From Microbacterium terrisoli (GTDB taxonomy: Bacteria; Actinomycetota; Actinomycetes; Actinomycetales; Microbacteriaceae): a DNA stretch of 64,000 nt. The position numbers and the translations under genes were made by a program. The first letter of the stretch is position 1. Each line of letters opens with the position of its first letter. The stretch spans positions 1,984,001-2,048,000 of the forward strand of contig NZ_CP133019.1 of the NCBI RefSeq assembly GCF_030866805.1, given 5' to 3'. The notes beneath the pieces are model-generated. The model worked only from the letters and a program-made list of their open reading frames with translations. It ran no database searches and was not told where the DNA came from. Positions 45,009 to 54,058 of the stretch are shown here, piece after piece.

Positions 45009-45409
45009 CAGGAACCCTCCGACACTGGATACCTCGCCGCGGTGACCTGCCCCGAATCGGGCAGACCATCCACGGTGAACTTCCGGCCCACCAGACCCGC
45101 ATCAACCGTCGACGCGGTAACAGTCACCACATCACCCGGCCGCACACCCGGGGTGGACCCCACCGCCACATCCACGCGACGCTGCTGCACCACCACCAGT
45201 TGGGCGCCAGACTCGCGCGGCGACACCACCTGAGACGTGAACTTCACCCGCCCGGGAACCTCATACAAGGTCGTCTCACCTGGAACCGGAACACCGTTCG
45301 CGTCATCCACCGTCCCGACACGGGTGAACCGCAGAGTCTCCGTGAACCGTGACTCAGCCTCAGCCCGCAGATACGCGAGCGCTGTCTGTGTGTCAGACCC
45401 GAGGCTCAT
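45008..45409 (-). CDS. head closure/connector protein
   Basis: 133 residues, beta-rich in the second half (VPGRVKFTSQVVSPR, GDVVTVTASTVDAGLVGRKF), resembling actinophage head-closure proteins. It sits directly after the adaptor gene and overlaps it by 1 base. Assignment is by order and fold type. Confidence 0.65.
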   Translation of the reverse strand: MSLGSDTQTALAYLRAEAESRFTETLRFTRVGTVDDANGVPVPGETTLYEVPGRVKFTSQVVSPRESGAQLVVVQQRRVDVAVGSTPGVRPGDVVTVTASTVDAGLVGRKFTVDGLPDSGQVTAARYPVSEGS

Positions 45410-45792
45410 CAGAACCCCAACGTGTAGTCACTCGGCAACAGGTCGACACTGAACGCGCCCCCCGGATCGGTCAGCCCCAGCAACGTCCACCATTCGTCGA
45501 GGATCGTCACCCGACCTTTGCCCGACCGATACGACTTCGACGTCTGACCGTCATCCACCGACACGGTGACCTGTGTCACGTCATCGGGGCGTTTCACCTG
45601 CGCGACGACAGCCTCACGGACCACATAATCCATCCGGTCCGGGTCCGGTGTCTTGTCCAGTTCCGTCGCGCGCGCGTTGATCAACATCGTCGCATCGGCG
45701 ATCCACAGCGCCCACTGTTTCTCCGTAGGCGAGTCGGTGGAGGGTGCGGTCTGCCCGAGAGCAACCGCAATATCCGCAGGTGTCACAGCCAT
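45409..45792 (-). CDS. head-tail adaptor (connector) protein
   Basis: 127 residues, N-terminal helical (VTPADIAVALGQ, EKQWALWIADATMLINARATEL) like gp6/gp15 adaptor proteins, with a C-terminal arm. Directly follows the capsid gene. GGGGG precedes the ATG. Confidence 0.75.
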   Translation of the reverse strand: MAVTPADIAVALGQTAPSTDSPTEKQWALWIADATMLINARATELDKTPDPDRMDYVVREAVVAQVKRPDDVTQVTVSVDDGQTSKSYRSGKGRVTILDEWWTLLGLTDPGGAFSVDLLPSDYTLGF

Positions 45793-45809
45793 GACCGCAC
45801 CCCCTCAAC

Positions 45810-46742
45810 TCAGGAACGAGCCGTGCTCGTCAGCTTCACGAACCGCGACGAGTCACGGACCTGGAAGCCGATCTCGATCTCAGCCCGGACAGCGAACATG
45901 TTCCGCTGCCACAGGTTGATCACGTTGGGAACGTCCACCGTGTCGGTGCCCGAGGTGGTCAGTGTGGTGGTGCCGTTGGTGATCGACGCCTCCGAGAAGG
46001 AGATCGACACACCCTCGACCGAACCCCAAACCGCAGACGACCAGTCGCCGGCAAAACCGACCTGGCTCGACGCGGACGGAACACCCTTCGAGTACGACAC
46101 CGGCTCGCCGAGCAGCAGCGGCACATTCGAACCGTTCGCGATCGAATCGACCAGCAGCGGACGGCCGGTCGTGTCGACCTGGTTCAGCAGGAGACCCTTG
46201 CCGGACGAGTTGAATACCCACCCGTCGAGCGCACCATCCGCATCCGCGACGGCCTGATACGCCGCCACGAGGCCCGCGTAGGTACCCTTCTTCACGTCGG
46301 TGGCGTTCGGTCCGATCGCGACGGTGGTCGAACCGCCGAGCTGCGCGAAGTTCGAGCCCGGCGCACCCGACGATGCGAACACGGTCGCGTCGAACTTCTT
46401 CGCCAGTGCACCGGGGAGACGCGTGATGCACTCCCGGTACAGTGCCGCCTTGTCGCGACGGAACTGGTTTGAGAACGGGACGATCACCGCGAGCACATAC
46501 GGGGTGATGTCCTTCGAACCGAACGTGGGCGTCGAAACGGGCTTCTCATCCGTCTCAGCCACCCAGTCGGCCTCAGGGTCGCCCGTCACGATCGGGATCG
46601 TGATACCCGAACCGGGCATGTTGATGCGTCGGGCGCGCTGCTGCACAGCAGACGCCTCCTGCATGTTGGTCCAGATCTCCGCAGAGACCTCCTTGGGAAG
46701 CGGCACCCCAGTGGTGCTGCGGTTCACATCAATGCCAGCCAT
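45810..46742 (-). CDS. major capsid protein (HK97 fold)
   Basis: 310 residues. The N-arm is followed by ARRINMPGSGITIPIVTGDPEADWV and a TFGSKDITPYVLAVIVPFSNQ strand pair of the HK97 E-loop/P-domain type, then the A-domain. It lies between scaffold and connector genes. No separate protease gene is seen nearby. Confidence 0.9.
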   Translation of the reverse strand: MAGIDVNRSTTGVPLPKEVSAEIWTNMQEASAVQQRARRINMPGSGITIPIVTGDPEADWVAETDEKPVSTPTFGSKDITPYVLAVIVPFSNQFRRDKAALYRECITRLPGALAKKFDATVFASSGAPGSNFAQLGGSTTVAIGPNATDVKKGTYAGLVAAYQAVADADGALDGWVFNSSGKGLLLNQVDTTGRPLLVDSIANGSNVPLLLGEPVSYSKGVPSASSQVGFAGDWSSAVWGSVEGVSISFSEASITNGTTTLTTSGTDTVDVPNVINLWQRNMFAVRAEIEIGFQVRDSSRFVKLTSTARS

Positions 46743-46759
46743 GATGCGGTCCTTTCAGG

Positions 46760-47248
46760 TCAGATGGCGTCCCCGATCGCTTCCGCGAACAGGTCGGCCG
46801 TGGTCTTCTTGCCGGAGGGATGCTTGCCCTCCTGGGTGACGACCGGCATACGCGGTTGTTCACCCTTGAACTGAATGAGCGCATCCGCCGCGGACTCAAG
46901 CTCTTCCCGAGTGCTGCCGTTCAGCAGGTCTGCGGGAACACCCTTCGCGGCGGCGACCTCAGCCTTCACGCGGCCCAACCGTTCGTCCGCGAGATCCTGT
47001 TCAAGGGTCGCGAGCCGGTCCGCGTTCTTCTGGTCCTCGGTCTTCTTGTCGTTCTCCGCCTGGTCGAACTTCAAGGCCTTTGCCTTCATGTCCTCGTAGT
47101 CGGCGAACTTCGCGCGCTCCCGAGCAATGCGAGCCTGAATGGCCTTGTCGAAGTCCTCCTGCGACGTGATCGCGGTGAACTCCTTGCCTTCCGTGCTCTG
47201 CCCGTTGGTTTCTTCCGTGCCCGTGGTGGGGGCCGTTTCATCAGCCAT
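46760..47248 (-). CDS. capsid scaffolding protein
   Basis: 162 residues, strongly helical and charged (residues 30-105 mostly coiled coil, e.g. KKTEDQKNADRLATLEQDL), directly upstream of the capsid gene: the usual place and composition of a scaffold protein. Confidence 0.82.
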   Translation of the reverse strand: MADETAPTTGTEETNGQSTEGKEFTAITSQEDFDKAIQARIARERAKFADYEDMKAKALKFDQAENDKKTEDQKNADRLATLEQDLADERLGRVKAEVAAAKGVPADLLNGSTREELESAADALIQFKGEQPRMPVVTQEGKHPSGKKTTADLFAEAIGDAI

Positions 47249-47310
47249 GAGCTGATCCCTTCATCCGTTTTGGGGCCGTCGCCCATGGCCGCGAAACCGT
47301 CGCGTACGGA

Positions 47311-47328
47311 GCACGGAAGAAACCGTGC
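47311..47328 (-). terminator. short hairpin after the MuF-like gene
   Basis: GCACGG, six-base loop, CCGTGC; 3 bases past the stop at 47332. May be a weak terminator or RNA-processing stem before the scaffold-capsid genes. Confidence 0.4.
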
Positions 47329-47331
47329 AAG

Positions 47332-48096
47332 TCAGTGGTCGAACCCGTACCTCTCGCGCATCACGCGGGTCAGGTTCTTGTTGTTGATCGACAGTTCCGG
47401 GTGCGCTTTCAAGAAGCGGCGATCGGACCGGAACTTCGGATAATCCGGGTGGTTGTAGTGCTGATCCATCAGGTACTGACGGGCGCCAGACGCGGCCCGT
47501 CCGTACTCGTCCATGTATTCCGCGTCAGGGATAGGCGAGCCATCCCACGACGGAACCTCCACACAGTGGCAGTGATCATGCCAATGCGGATCGGATGTCC
47601 GAGCCTCCTGCGCCGACATCAGCGCACAGAACGCACACGCATTCGCAGACGCATACCACCGCACACCCGTCGACGTCGGGTCTTTCTTCGCGGCCTGAAA
47701 CACCGTCTGGCGGTCCATGTTCGCGACATACTTCTGCGTCACACCGCCCAGCCGGTTCAACGCTTCAGCCGGCCCGAGCTCGAACAGTTCCGGGGTGAAC
47801 AGCGGCACCAACGCCCAACCAAGCTCCGACGACAGCGTTTCACCCAGCGACGGGGTGGCAAGCTGCGCGGTGAAACCAGGCTTGGGTCGCTGCGTCTCAT
47901 AGAACAACGCACCCGTCACGGCCGCAGTCTCCCCGTAGGTGGAGATCACCGCCGTGGACGCGGCTCGCAACTGACCGGCGACCTTCTCTGGTGCCTCGTT
48001 GAGGATCGTGTTTCCGTATGTGGTCAGATCCGACGCCGCCGTCGTGGTGATCGCGGCGACATCATCACGGTGCGCGTCAACTTCCGACAGCAGCAC
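47332..48096 (-). CDS. MuF-like minor capsid protein
   Basis: 254 residues from a GTG at 48096 that lies inside the end of the portal gene. The C-terminal third has the Cys/His cluster of phage Mu gpF-type head proteins (CAFCALMSAQEA then HWHDHCHC). The N-terminal part is helical. It is thought to sit inside the portal vertex. The start is uncertain since the region overlaps portal codons. Confidence 0.85.
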   Translation of the reverse strand: MLLSEVDAHRDDVAAITTTAASDLTTYGNTILNEAPEKVAGQLRAASTAVISTYGETAAVTGALFYETQRPKPGFTAQLATPSLGETLSSELGWALVPLFTPELFELGPAEALNRLGGVTQKYVANMDRQTVFQAAKKDPTSTGVRWYASANACAFCALMSAQEARTSDPHWHDHCHCVEVPSWDGSPIPDAEYMDEYGRAASGARQYLMDQHYNHPDYPKFRSDRRFLKAHPELSINNKNLTRVMRERYGFDH

Positions 48097-49480
48097 TTTC
48101 CACCGCCGCACCCGCCGCCGCCGCAACACCCGTCCGCAACTGGAGCGCCTGCGCGCGTCGCCCTTCCGCCTCGAGTTGATCGATCTGCTCAAGCGACAGA
48201 CCCGCGTACTGCCGACCCACACGTGAAGTCGCGAACACCGGATCCTGACCGGCGATCTTCGTGTACGCATCGGCACGGGCCGAGGGAGACACGATCGCCG
48301 GGTCCGTGTACGACGCCCGCAGTGTGCGCATCTGCTCCGGCGGCGCGTCGAGGTTGTCGCGCAACATCACGGCCATGCTCATCGCGTCGACATCCCCGTA
48401 ACCCCACAACGCGTTCTGATCCCGCGTGGTGGTGATCAGGGTCTCCTTCGCCGCGAAGATCGCGTCCGCGCTCGACGGGTTCGACGTGTCCGCGAACTTC
48501 ACATCCAGATCCTGGTCGTCAGCGAACAGGTTCGCCCACGTGCGCAGAGTCTCCGTGTGCGGCTGCGGCGACGCACCGTTGAAACGCTGCAGCGTCGGTT
48601 CCGGTTCGCCCTCATCCGGGTCGTACCGGAGCGCTTTGATCCGTCCCATCACCGCAGACCAACGGTCACCGCCCGCGAACTGGGACACATCCGCGCCGAA
48701 AAGCCAGTACTCCGGGGCCGAATAGAACTCGGACGACACCTCCATGCGGACGATGTTCCGCAGCGCCGCGTCGAGGAAGTACATCGACGCCGCGGTGATA
48801 CGCGAATGACCCAGAGGACGACGCAGCTCAAACTTGTGCACCAGCGCCGCCGCCGGCACACGTCCCAAACGGTGCGGACGTGAAGAAACGTCCCACCCAT
48901 TCAGCGCCTTGGAAATCACATGCACGTAGAACGGCGTGTACATGATCATCTCGGACACGAGCCCGTCGTTGTCGACGTCCGTGACCGACAGGAAGCCCTT
49001 CAGTGTGCGGCGGCGACGGTCCCAGATAGCAGCGGAGTCTTCCGCTGCACGCGCGATCACCAACACCGAAGGCTCACCAGCGCCGACGTCACCCGGCGTG
49101 ACGGTCAGGAACGAACATCCGTGGACAGCGGAAGAGATCTGAGCCGCAGGAAGCTCCACCCGGAACCGGTTCTCCCACATGATCTGCTCGAGCCCGTACG
49201 GGTCGACATCGCCCGACGCGTCCACGAACCCTTCAAAACGGGAACGGTCCGTCAACGCGTGGACACCCTTCGCGGTCCACCCCAACGCCGCAGCAATGCC
49301 CGACATCTGCGGAGGCAGACTGATGCCGAAGTCTTTCAGCGCCGCTTCACCGTCGTAGTACACCGAACGGGTGAGATTCCGGCGACGGCGACGGTTCCAC
49401 ACCTCCCACAAGTCACCGAACAGGTCAGAATCATCACCCAGATCAACGGCCGGAAGCACAGGCAGCACAACGTCTGTCAC
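48077..49480 (-). CDS. portal protein
   Basis: 467 residues of the SPP1 gp6-like portal group: N-terminal helical wing (DLWEVWNRRRRRNLTRSVYYDG), a stem and crown region, and a long C-terminal helix (AGLSLEQIDQLEAEGRRAQAL). Directly follows the large terminase with a 4-base overlap (GTGA). It forms the dodecameric DNA gate. Confidence 0.93.
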   Translation of the reverse strand: MTDVVLPVLPAVDLGDDSDLFGDLWEVWNRRRRRNLTRSVYYDGEAALKDFGISLPPQMSGIAAALGWTAKGVHALTDRSRFEGFVDASGDVDPYGLEQIMWENRFRVELPAAQISSAVHGCSFLTVTPGDVGAGEPSVLVIARAAEDSAAIWDRRRRTLKGFLSVTDVDNDGLVSEMIMYTPFYVHVISKALNGWDVSSRPHRLGRVPAAALVHKFELRRPLGHSRITAASMYFLDAALRNIVRMEVSSEFYSAPEYWLFGADVSQFAGGDRWSAVMGRIKALRYDPDEGEPEPTLQRFNGASPQPHTETLRTWANLFADDQDLDVKFADTSNPSSADAIFAAKETLITTTRDQNALWGYGDVDAMSMAVMLRDNLDAPPEQMRTLRASYTDPAIVSPSARADAYTKIAGQDPVFATSRVGRQYAGLSLEQIDQLEAEGRRAQALQLRTGVAAAAGAAVESAAVGS

Positions 49481-50973
49481 AGGATCACCGCCCTCGGTCC
49501 ACGCTCAGACGCCTGCTTCACAGGACGCGACTTCACACCAAACAACGCCAAACCCACGGCCTCAACAGGGGTCTCATCCGACACAGAACCCCACCCCCAA
49601 CCGCCATCACGAGTACGCGGAACCTGCACCGCCGACAACGCGGAAGCATCCAACTGTTCCTGGCCCTTATGCGTCAGAGACCCGTCACGCGCCGAATCCA
49701 ACAGCATCGCGCACGACTGCAAATACTGACCCGTCGAAGGCAGGATGATCCGCCGCTTCGGCACACCCCGCTGAATCAACAATTGCTCGAGCACACCAGC
49801 GCCGGCACGACCCGAGATCACGATCGCGCGTGCACGACGCCACCGAGGCACCGCGCCAACCTTCTCCGCGAACCAGTCAGCGAGAGGTGCGAGCCCCTGC
49901 TCGATCGCCCCAGCGAACGCATCCAACAGTTCCACGTGCGTTGAATCCTCAGCGACGAGCGCGCCACCCACCGCAACCCGCATCCCATCCACACTGAACG
50001 CCACGCCGAACGCTCGTTGCCCCTCCGTGGGAACACGATCCTCCGGCACCTGCAACCCGCCCCACAACGGTGCGAGCGGACCGGAAGACCCACGGTCCTC
50101 ATCCCAGATCCCGAGGGCCTCACGCTTCCACGAGTTGTCATTCGGGAGGTTCTTCCGCAGTCGCAGCATCGACCGCAACGGCGTGCGGTGCGGGTACGAT
50201 GGGTTCGCGATCGCCCACTGCCCCCGATCGTCCGGGTCCGCGTCAGGGTCAGCCGAACACTCGATGTACACGGCATCCTCAGACTCACCCGACAACGCCT
50301 CATGACGCCTGGTGGTGAACGCCTCACCCGGATCAACAGGCCGCGGAGGCGTCCCCATGAAGAACAGCAGCGCGCCCGCAGGGAACCGTGACTGGTTCGT
50401 CGCCGCCACCATGTCCTCAAGCGCCTTCTCCGTCAGGATCTGCGCCTCATCGAACACCTCAATGTCGACCTCATCGAACCCACGCCCGAACCCCATCTCG
50501 CGGGCACCAAACATGATCACAGACCCATTCGTGAACAAGATCTCCTGCTCACCATTCGTCGCACGGGTCGACTCCACGAACCGCGCCACCGACTTACGCC
50601 CCGCGAACCCACGCAACGACGCGAACGTCTTCGACGCGGTACGAGTCCGGTGCGCCGACCACAACACCGTCAGATTCGGGAACAGTGTGCACAACGCGAA
50701 CACGATCCGACCGACCATGTACGTCTTCGCCACCTGACGAGGAATCGACAACGTGATGCCGCCGATAGTCGCCGCGTAATCGCCGTTCTCACGCTTCGAC
50801 AAGATCAGCTTCGACGCGCCCCGCTGCCACTCATCGAACTCGTCACCGAACTCACGGATCCGCGCCTCAACAGCCGGCCACCCCGTCGACACGATCCCGA
50901 CCGGCACAACCACATGCCGAGCAACCTCAGACAGCCGACGCGTCGAACGCTTCGTCTGCGACGTTTGCGGCAT
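49477..50973 (-). CDS. terminase large subunit
   Basis: 498 residues. The ATPase has a Walker A variant (SIPRQVAKTYMV) and Walker B IEVFDEAQ, then the motif III region LFFMGTPPR. The nuclease half has acidic residues in VAFSVDGMRVAV and near the end. The ATG at 50973 with GAGGAAGG upstream is used; it overlaps the small-subunit gene by 47 bases. Packages phage DNA into the head. Confidence 0.94.
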   Translation of the reverse strand: MPQTSQTKRSTRRLSEVARHVVVPVGIVSTGWPAVEARIREFGDEFDEWQRGASKLILSKRENGDYAATIGGITLSIPRQVAKTYMVGRIVFALCTLFPNLTVLWSAHRTRTASKTFASLRGFAGRKSVARFVESTRATNGEQEILFTNGSVIMFGAREMGFGRGFDEVDIEVFDEAQILTEKALEDMVAATNQSRFPAGALLFFMGTPPRPVDPGEAFTTRRHEALSGESEDAVYIECSADPDADPDDRGQWAIANPSYPHRTPLRSMLRLRKNLPNDNSWKREALGIWDEDRGSSGPLAPLWGGLQVPEDRVPTEGQRAFGVAFSVDGMRVAVGGALVAEDSTHVELLDAFAGAIEQGLAPLADWFAEKVGAVPRWRRARAIVISGRAGAGVLEQLLIQRGVPKRRIILPSTGQYLQSCAMLLDSARDGSLTHKGQEQLDASALSAVQVPRTRDGGWGWGSVSDETPVEAVGLALFGVKSRPVKQASERGPRAVIL

Positions 50974-51223
50974 CCGTACCTTCCTCAGCCTTCCGCTGCT
51001 CAAGAACAGCGATCTCCTTGCCGAGCTGCATCAACCGGATCGACAGCGACGCCATGTCACGCGACGGGCAATTCGGGTCATCCAACTTCCGGGCAATGAC
51101 CTTCCGCGTCAGCTTCAACTGCCACAGGTCGTCATCCCGCTCGGCGGCCTCCTCGATCGACGTCGGAGGGCGCCGCGGCACCTCATCCTCAGCCACCGCA
51201 CGGAGAACACGTGTTCGAACCAT
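50927..51223 (-). CDS. terminase small subunit-like protein
   Basis: 98 residues starting at ATG 51223 after AAGGAGG. A helical protein (DDDLWQLKLTRKVIARKL, ASLSIRLMQLGKEIAVLEQ) of the length and place of actinophage small terminases, immediately upstream of the large subunit. A DNA-binding motif is not plain. Confidence 0.75.
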   Translation of the reverse strand: MVRTRVLRAVAEDEVPRRPPTSIEEAAERDDDLWQLKLTRKVIARKLDDPNCPSRDMASLSIRLMQLGKEIAVLEQRKAEEGTDAANVADEAFDASAV

Positions 51224-51368
51224 GCCGAACACCTCCTTGGTGGAAAACGGCGGGGGGAGAGCGGCCCTGCTCCCGGGGGGTTCCTGTCCGGCGGGGGTGG
51301 GGGGTGGGGTGCCACCTATGTTCGAATGTCCGCGTGCCGATGTTCGAATGGGTCGTTCGCGGTTCGTG

Positions 51369-51731
51369 TCACCAGATGTTGGATGGTTGGGCTGGCGTGT
51401 GGGTTTGTGCGAGCTTCGCTTTGGCTTCTGCGAGTGTCATGGTGGATTTCCATGCGTTGCAGCGTCGGTGTAGGTGGTGGGTGTTGTTGCGGTCGTAGGG
51501 TGATCCGCCTCTTGCGCGTGGTAGGTCTTCGTCGACTTCGCCTGAGAGTGGGTGTGGGACGCAGCCGGTGCAGGTGGTGCGTGGGCAGGTGCGTCCGTGT
51601 TGGCCTGGGAGGTAGCGGAGGGTGCGGTCGATGGGGAGGCCGCAGAGTGCGCAGTTGGGTTCTTCGGCCCGGACTCGGGCGACGATGGCTCGGCGTCTGG
51701 CCCCGTTGGTGTTGTGTCGTGGGGTGGCCAC
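51369..51731 (-). CDS. HNH endonuclease (packaging-associated)
   Basis: 120 residues from GTG 51731 with GGAGG five bases upstream. Zinc Cys pair CALCG and the HNH core GEVDEDLPRARGGSP then NTHHLHRRCNAWK. HNH proteins next to terminase genes in HK97-like phages stimulate terminase cutting, so it is probably part of the packaging machine rather than a homing enzyme. Confidence 0.88.
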   Translation of the reverse strand: MATPRHNTNGARRRAIVARVRAEEPNCALCGLPIDRTLRYLPGQHGRTCPRTTCTGCVPHPLSGEVDEDLPRARGGSPYDRNNTHHLHRRCNAWKSTMTLAEAKAKLAQTHTPAQPSNIW

Positions 51732-51762
51732 TGTGCCCTCCCCCTCGCCTGATGCCCCCGGG

Positions 51763-51993
51763 TTAGTCCTCGCCGAGTATGACTGCGGGGTTGTCGCCGT
51801 ATGCGCGGGCGGTGATGCCGAGCGGGTGCGTGTCCACAGTGACCGGTGCGTCGCGCTTCCCGATGGTGAACTCTTCGGCAGGGTCGAGGCTGGGGTCGTG
51901 GAGTTCGTTGATCGGGTCGCAGCATGTGGCGAGTTCGGCGAGGTTGTGGCAGATGCGTCCGCAGTCATCGCAGATGTAGGCGGGGCGGGTCAT
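51763..51993 (-). CDS. small Cys-rich protein
   Basis: 76 residues with an N-terminal zinc-ribbon half (YICDDCGRICH, then a CC pair at about residues 24-25) and an acidic remainder. Overlaps the upstream gene by 4 bases. Function unknown. Confidence 0.68.
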   Translation of the reverse strand: MTRPAYICDDCGRICHNLAELATCCDPINELHDPSLDPAEEFTIGKRDAPVTVDTHPLGITARAYGDNPAVILGED

Positions 51994-52247
51994 TCGTCGT
52001 CGTCCTCGCCCGAGTTCTCGGCCTGCTGTGATGTGATGCGGAGGATGCCGACCGTCATGGGCCAGGGTTGACCGGTGGGGACAAGATGGCCGACGACTGA
52101 CGAGTTGGCTTGTTCGAGTTCGGCGGAGAGTCGGTGTGTGCACAGGACCCAGGCTTCGACGTACTGGCCCGGGTATACGGTGTCGTGGTATTCGCGGATT
52201 GCGGCGTGGAGGCGGTCTTTCGCGGCCTGCGCTTCATCGTCGCTCAT
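51990..52247 (-). CDS. hypothetical protein
   Basis: 85 residues with a helical start (MSDDEAQAAKDRLHAAIREYH) and an acidic end. Overlaps neighbours by 4 bases on both sides. No family recognised. Confidence 0.65.
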   Translation of the reverse strand: MSDDEAQAAKDRLHAAIREYHDTVYPGQYVEAWVLCTHRLSAELEQANSSVVGHLVPTGQPWPMTVGILRITSQQAENSGEDDDE

Positions 52248-52483
52248 CGTCGCGGTCTCCGGTAGTCTTCGCGCGCCATACGTGCGAAGATCGGTGCTTC
52301 ATCTTCCGAGATGCACCGTTCGTATGCTGGCTCCAGGATGTCGGTGGGGTCTACGCCGTACGGCTCGAGCAGCACCCGGAGCTCGTCGGTGTGAGCATTG
52401 ATGAAGCCGGCGATCGCGCGTGTCGCATCACGGTTCAGTGGCTCGGTGACCACTTTGCGACCGAAAACGATTGGTCGCTTCAT
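52244..52483 (-). CDS. hypothetical protein
   Basis: 79 residues, helical, no cysteine pairs. The ATG overlaps the upstream stop. Function unknown. Confidence 0.65.
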   Translation of the reverse strand: MKRPIVFGRKVVTEPLNRDATRAIAGFINAHTDELRVLLEPYGVDPTDILEPAYERCISEDEAPIFARMAREDYRRPRR

Positions 52484-52656
52484 GATCGTTCCGCCTCACA
52501 TCGTCCGCAGTAGGTTCGCTCCGCGAGCGTGCTTACACCTGCACTGGTCAGGTGGAGCATCACGACCTGACGGAGCGCATCGAACCCGCAGCCGGGGCAT
52601 TCGCCGGGGATGTCTCGGATCACGGCGTCGACCTTGATTACGGCTTCGGTTGCCAC
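52480..52656 (-). CDS. 58-residue zinc-ribbon protein
   Basis: Starts VATEAVIKVDAV at a GTG with GGAGG upstream. Two knuckles, CPGCGF and CGRC, 35 residues apart, make a zinc ribbon. Overlaps both neighbours. Function unknown. Confidence 0.7.
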   Translation of the reverse strand: MATEAVIKVDAVIRDIPGECPGCGFDALRQVVMLHLTSAGVSTLAERTYCGRCEAERS

Positions 52657-52784
52657 TTCCGCCTCCGGAGTCTGGTTTCGGGTGGGTCAGCGAACGTGAA
52701 GATCGTGTACAGGATCATGCCGTGGTAGCGCCACATGATGGTCATCATGATGATGCCGAGGGTCAGGCCCAGAGTGAACCTCAT
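52638..52784 (-). CDS. 48-residue membrane protein
   Basis: Reads MRFTLGLTLGIIMMTIMWRYHG, a single membrane helix rich in Met and Ile, then a basic tail. It overlaps the zinc-ribbon gene by 19 bases and the upstream gene by 4 bases (ATGA). Function unknown. Confidence 0.6.
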   Translation of the reverse strand: MRFTLGLTLGIIMMTIMWRYHGMILYTIFTFADPPETRLRRRKWQPKP

Positions 52785-53002
52785 GCGAACCCGACCATGT
52801 ACCGGAGGTCTATAACCGTTGATGCTTGCGCGTTGAGTTGTTCCCAGAACCTGGTCCCGCAGTGGGCGCAGTAGGTGAGTGTGACACCGGAGTGCATCTT
52901 CGCGTAGACGAATGCTTTAACTGAGGGGCCGCACCGGTCGCACGTGTCGTGCTCGACTTCGACGACCTTGATGCGGTCCACGATGTCGACGGGCGTGTCC
53001 AT
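52781..53002 (-). CDS. DUF7455-like zinc-binding protein
   Basis: 73 residues: TCDRCGPSVKAFVYAKM then YCAHCGTRFWEQL, a four-Cys ribbon much like small actinobacterial/actinophage proteins of this family. Function unknown. Confidence 0.72.
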   Translation of the reverse strand: MDTPVDIVDRIKVVEVEHDTCDRCGPSVKAFVYAKMHSGVTLTYCAHCGTRFWEQLNAQASTVIDLRYMVGFA

Positions 53003-53004
53003 GG

Positions 53005-53133
53005 CTACACGATGAACGTTGGAACGAACGGTTTCGCGGGACAGGTTTCGGGGGCGTCGGGGTTGCCGATAGCGTCAGCGAGAGCAGCACTCAGAGCACA
53101 CCCGCACACAGGGCAAGGCTTCGGCTCGAACAT
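53005..53133 (-). CDS. 42-residue Cys-rich peptide
   Basis: Reads MFEPKPCPVCGCALSAAL; four cysteines (CPVCGC and a later C). GGGAGG lies 4-9 bases before the ATG. Probably a zinc knuckle protein. Function unknown. Confidence 0.55.
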   Translation of the reverse strand: MFEPKPCPVCGCALSAALADAIGNPDAPETCPAKPFVPTFIV

Positions 53134-53160
53134 GACGCCTCCCGAGGAGGTTGTGGAGTT

Positions 53161-53271
53161 TCAAGAGGATGCGTGCGACTTCGCGGCCCGTTTGACAGGT
53201 GTTCGGTCGGAGAGGTTCACACGCAAGATGGAAGATGCCACGGCGGCGGGGGCATCCACAGGCTCGGCCAT
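53161..53271 (-). CDS. possible 36-residue basic peptide
   Basis: An open frame MAEPVDAPAAVASSIL ending KRAAKSHASS, with a weak GGAG. Frame extends upstream into the tRNA, so the start is doubtful. Confidence 0.3.
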   Translation of the reverse strand: MAEPVDAPAAVASSILRVNLSDRTPVKRAAKSHASS

Positions 53272-53408
53272 CACTGGCTCCACGATCCCGCCCTTACCGG
53301 CTGTATTCGGCCGTGGACTTCTGCGAGGGTTGCAACTCCGTTTCGGCGGGAGCGTGTACTCGGCCCGCGTCGGGCTCAGTCGCAATCCGCCAACTCGGCC
53401 TCGCATTG

Positions 53409-53482
53409 TGCCACGGCGAGGACTCGAACCCCGCACCCGCTGTTTACAAGACAGCCGCTCTAGCCTGATGAGCTACCGTGGC
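53409..53482 (-). tRNA. phage-encoded tRNA-Thr (anticodon TGT)
   Basis: Acceptor GCCACGG/CCGTGGC, TA at 8-9, anticodon stem GCTGT/ACAGC around loop CTTGTAA, T-stem CGGGG/CCTCG with loop TTCGAGT, discriminator A. CCA not encoded. It reads the ACA codon, which is rare in such a high-GC host. Confidence 0.93.
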
Positions 53483-53664
53483 GCACCACCACAACCGCAC
53501 GCGGATTTGATACCTGAAAGGTTGTGGTGGGCAGGCCGTAGCTTTTGGTTCGGGTTCACCATGCAGGAGCCACGGAGGAACTGCTGAGCCGATATACTTC
53601 CGTCGACGGGTCGGTATCGGCAAACGACACCATCGAACAGTGACCCACCGACGTTGAGGGACAC
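53473..53664 (-). CDS. possible 63-residue protein overlapping the tRNA
   Basis: A frame starting VSLNVGGSLFDGVV from GTG with GGAG 8 bases upstream, ending in ACGCGGAPR-type residues; its stop lies within the tRNA acceptor. Composition is protein-like but the overlap with the tRNA makes it doubtful. Confidence 0.25.
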   Translation of the reverse strand: MSLNVGGSLFDGVVCRYRPVDGSISAQQFLRGSCMVNPNQKLRPAHHNLSGIKSACGCGGAPR

Positions 53665-53993
53665 GACGTCTGCTCCAACAGGCGAAGCGTCCTGGTCGGT
53701 GGTGCGAGGTCCAGATACGGGCTATCCCTCCGCGGGTTATCTCAGCATTGGAGTGCCGTCCCGGTGGACCTGCCGGTAATCGAAACCGGATATCCGACCG
53801 CATGGCGAGGTGAGGCGTGATCGCCACTGACATGCGCGTCGGGCTTCCCTGTCAGGCCCGTGACCGCCACGGCTTAATACGCCGGCTCGGCCATGTTCAG
53901 TTGTGACCTCAAGTCCCCCCTGAGGTTTGTCGCCGCATTCGGGGTGCGGCTTGTCACCGACCGGCGACCGTAGCCGCTACGCCGGGACGAATG

Positions 53994-54025
53994 ATGCCCG
54001 CCGGGCTGGGGACCGGGGCGGGCAT
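53994..54025 (-). terminator. GC hairpin 1 after early operon
   Basis: 9-bp perfect stem (53994-54002 with 54017-54025), 14-base loop. Together with the next hairpin it probably ends early - strand transcripts. Confidence 0.55.
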
Positions 54026-54031
54026 AAGAAA

Positions 54032-54058
54032 GCCGGGTGGACAAACCTGTCCCCCGGC
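54032..54058 (-). terminator. GC hairpin 2 after early operon
   Basis: 11 bp with a one-base bulge: GCCGGG then GGACA, loop AACC, TGTCC then CCCGGC. It lies 26 bases past the last early gene stop (54084). Confidence 0.65.

Noticed and set aside
53444..53833. A 129-residue - strand frame
   Set aside because: Covers half of the tRNA-Thr gene and has Arg/Trp-rich composition; no ribosome site.
53765..53859. Possible second tRNA of about 95 nt on the - strand
   Set aside because: T-arm and acceptor ends can be drawn, but no D-arm and no proper 5+7+5 anticodon arm fit, and positions 8-9 are wrong. Kept only as a structured-RNA lead.
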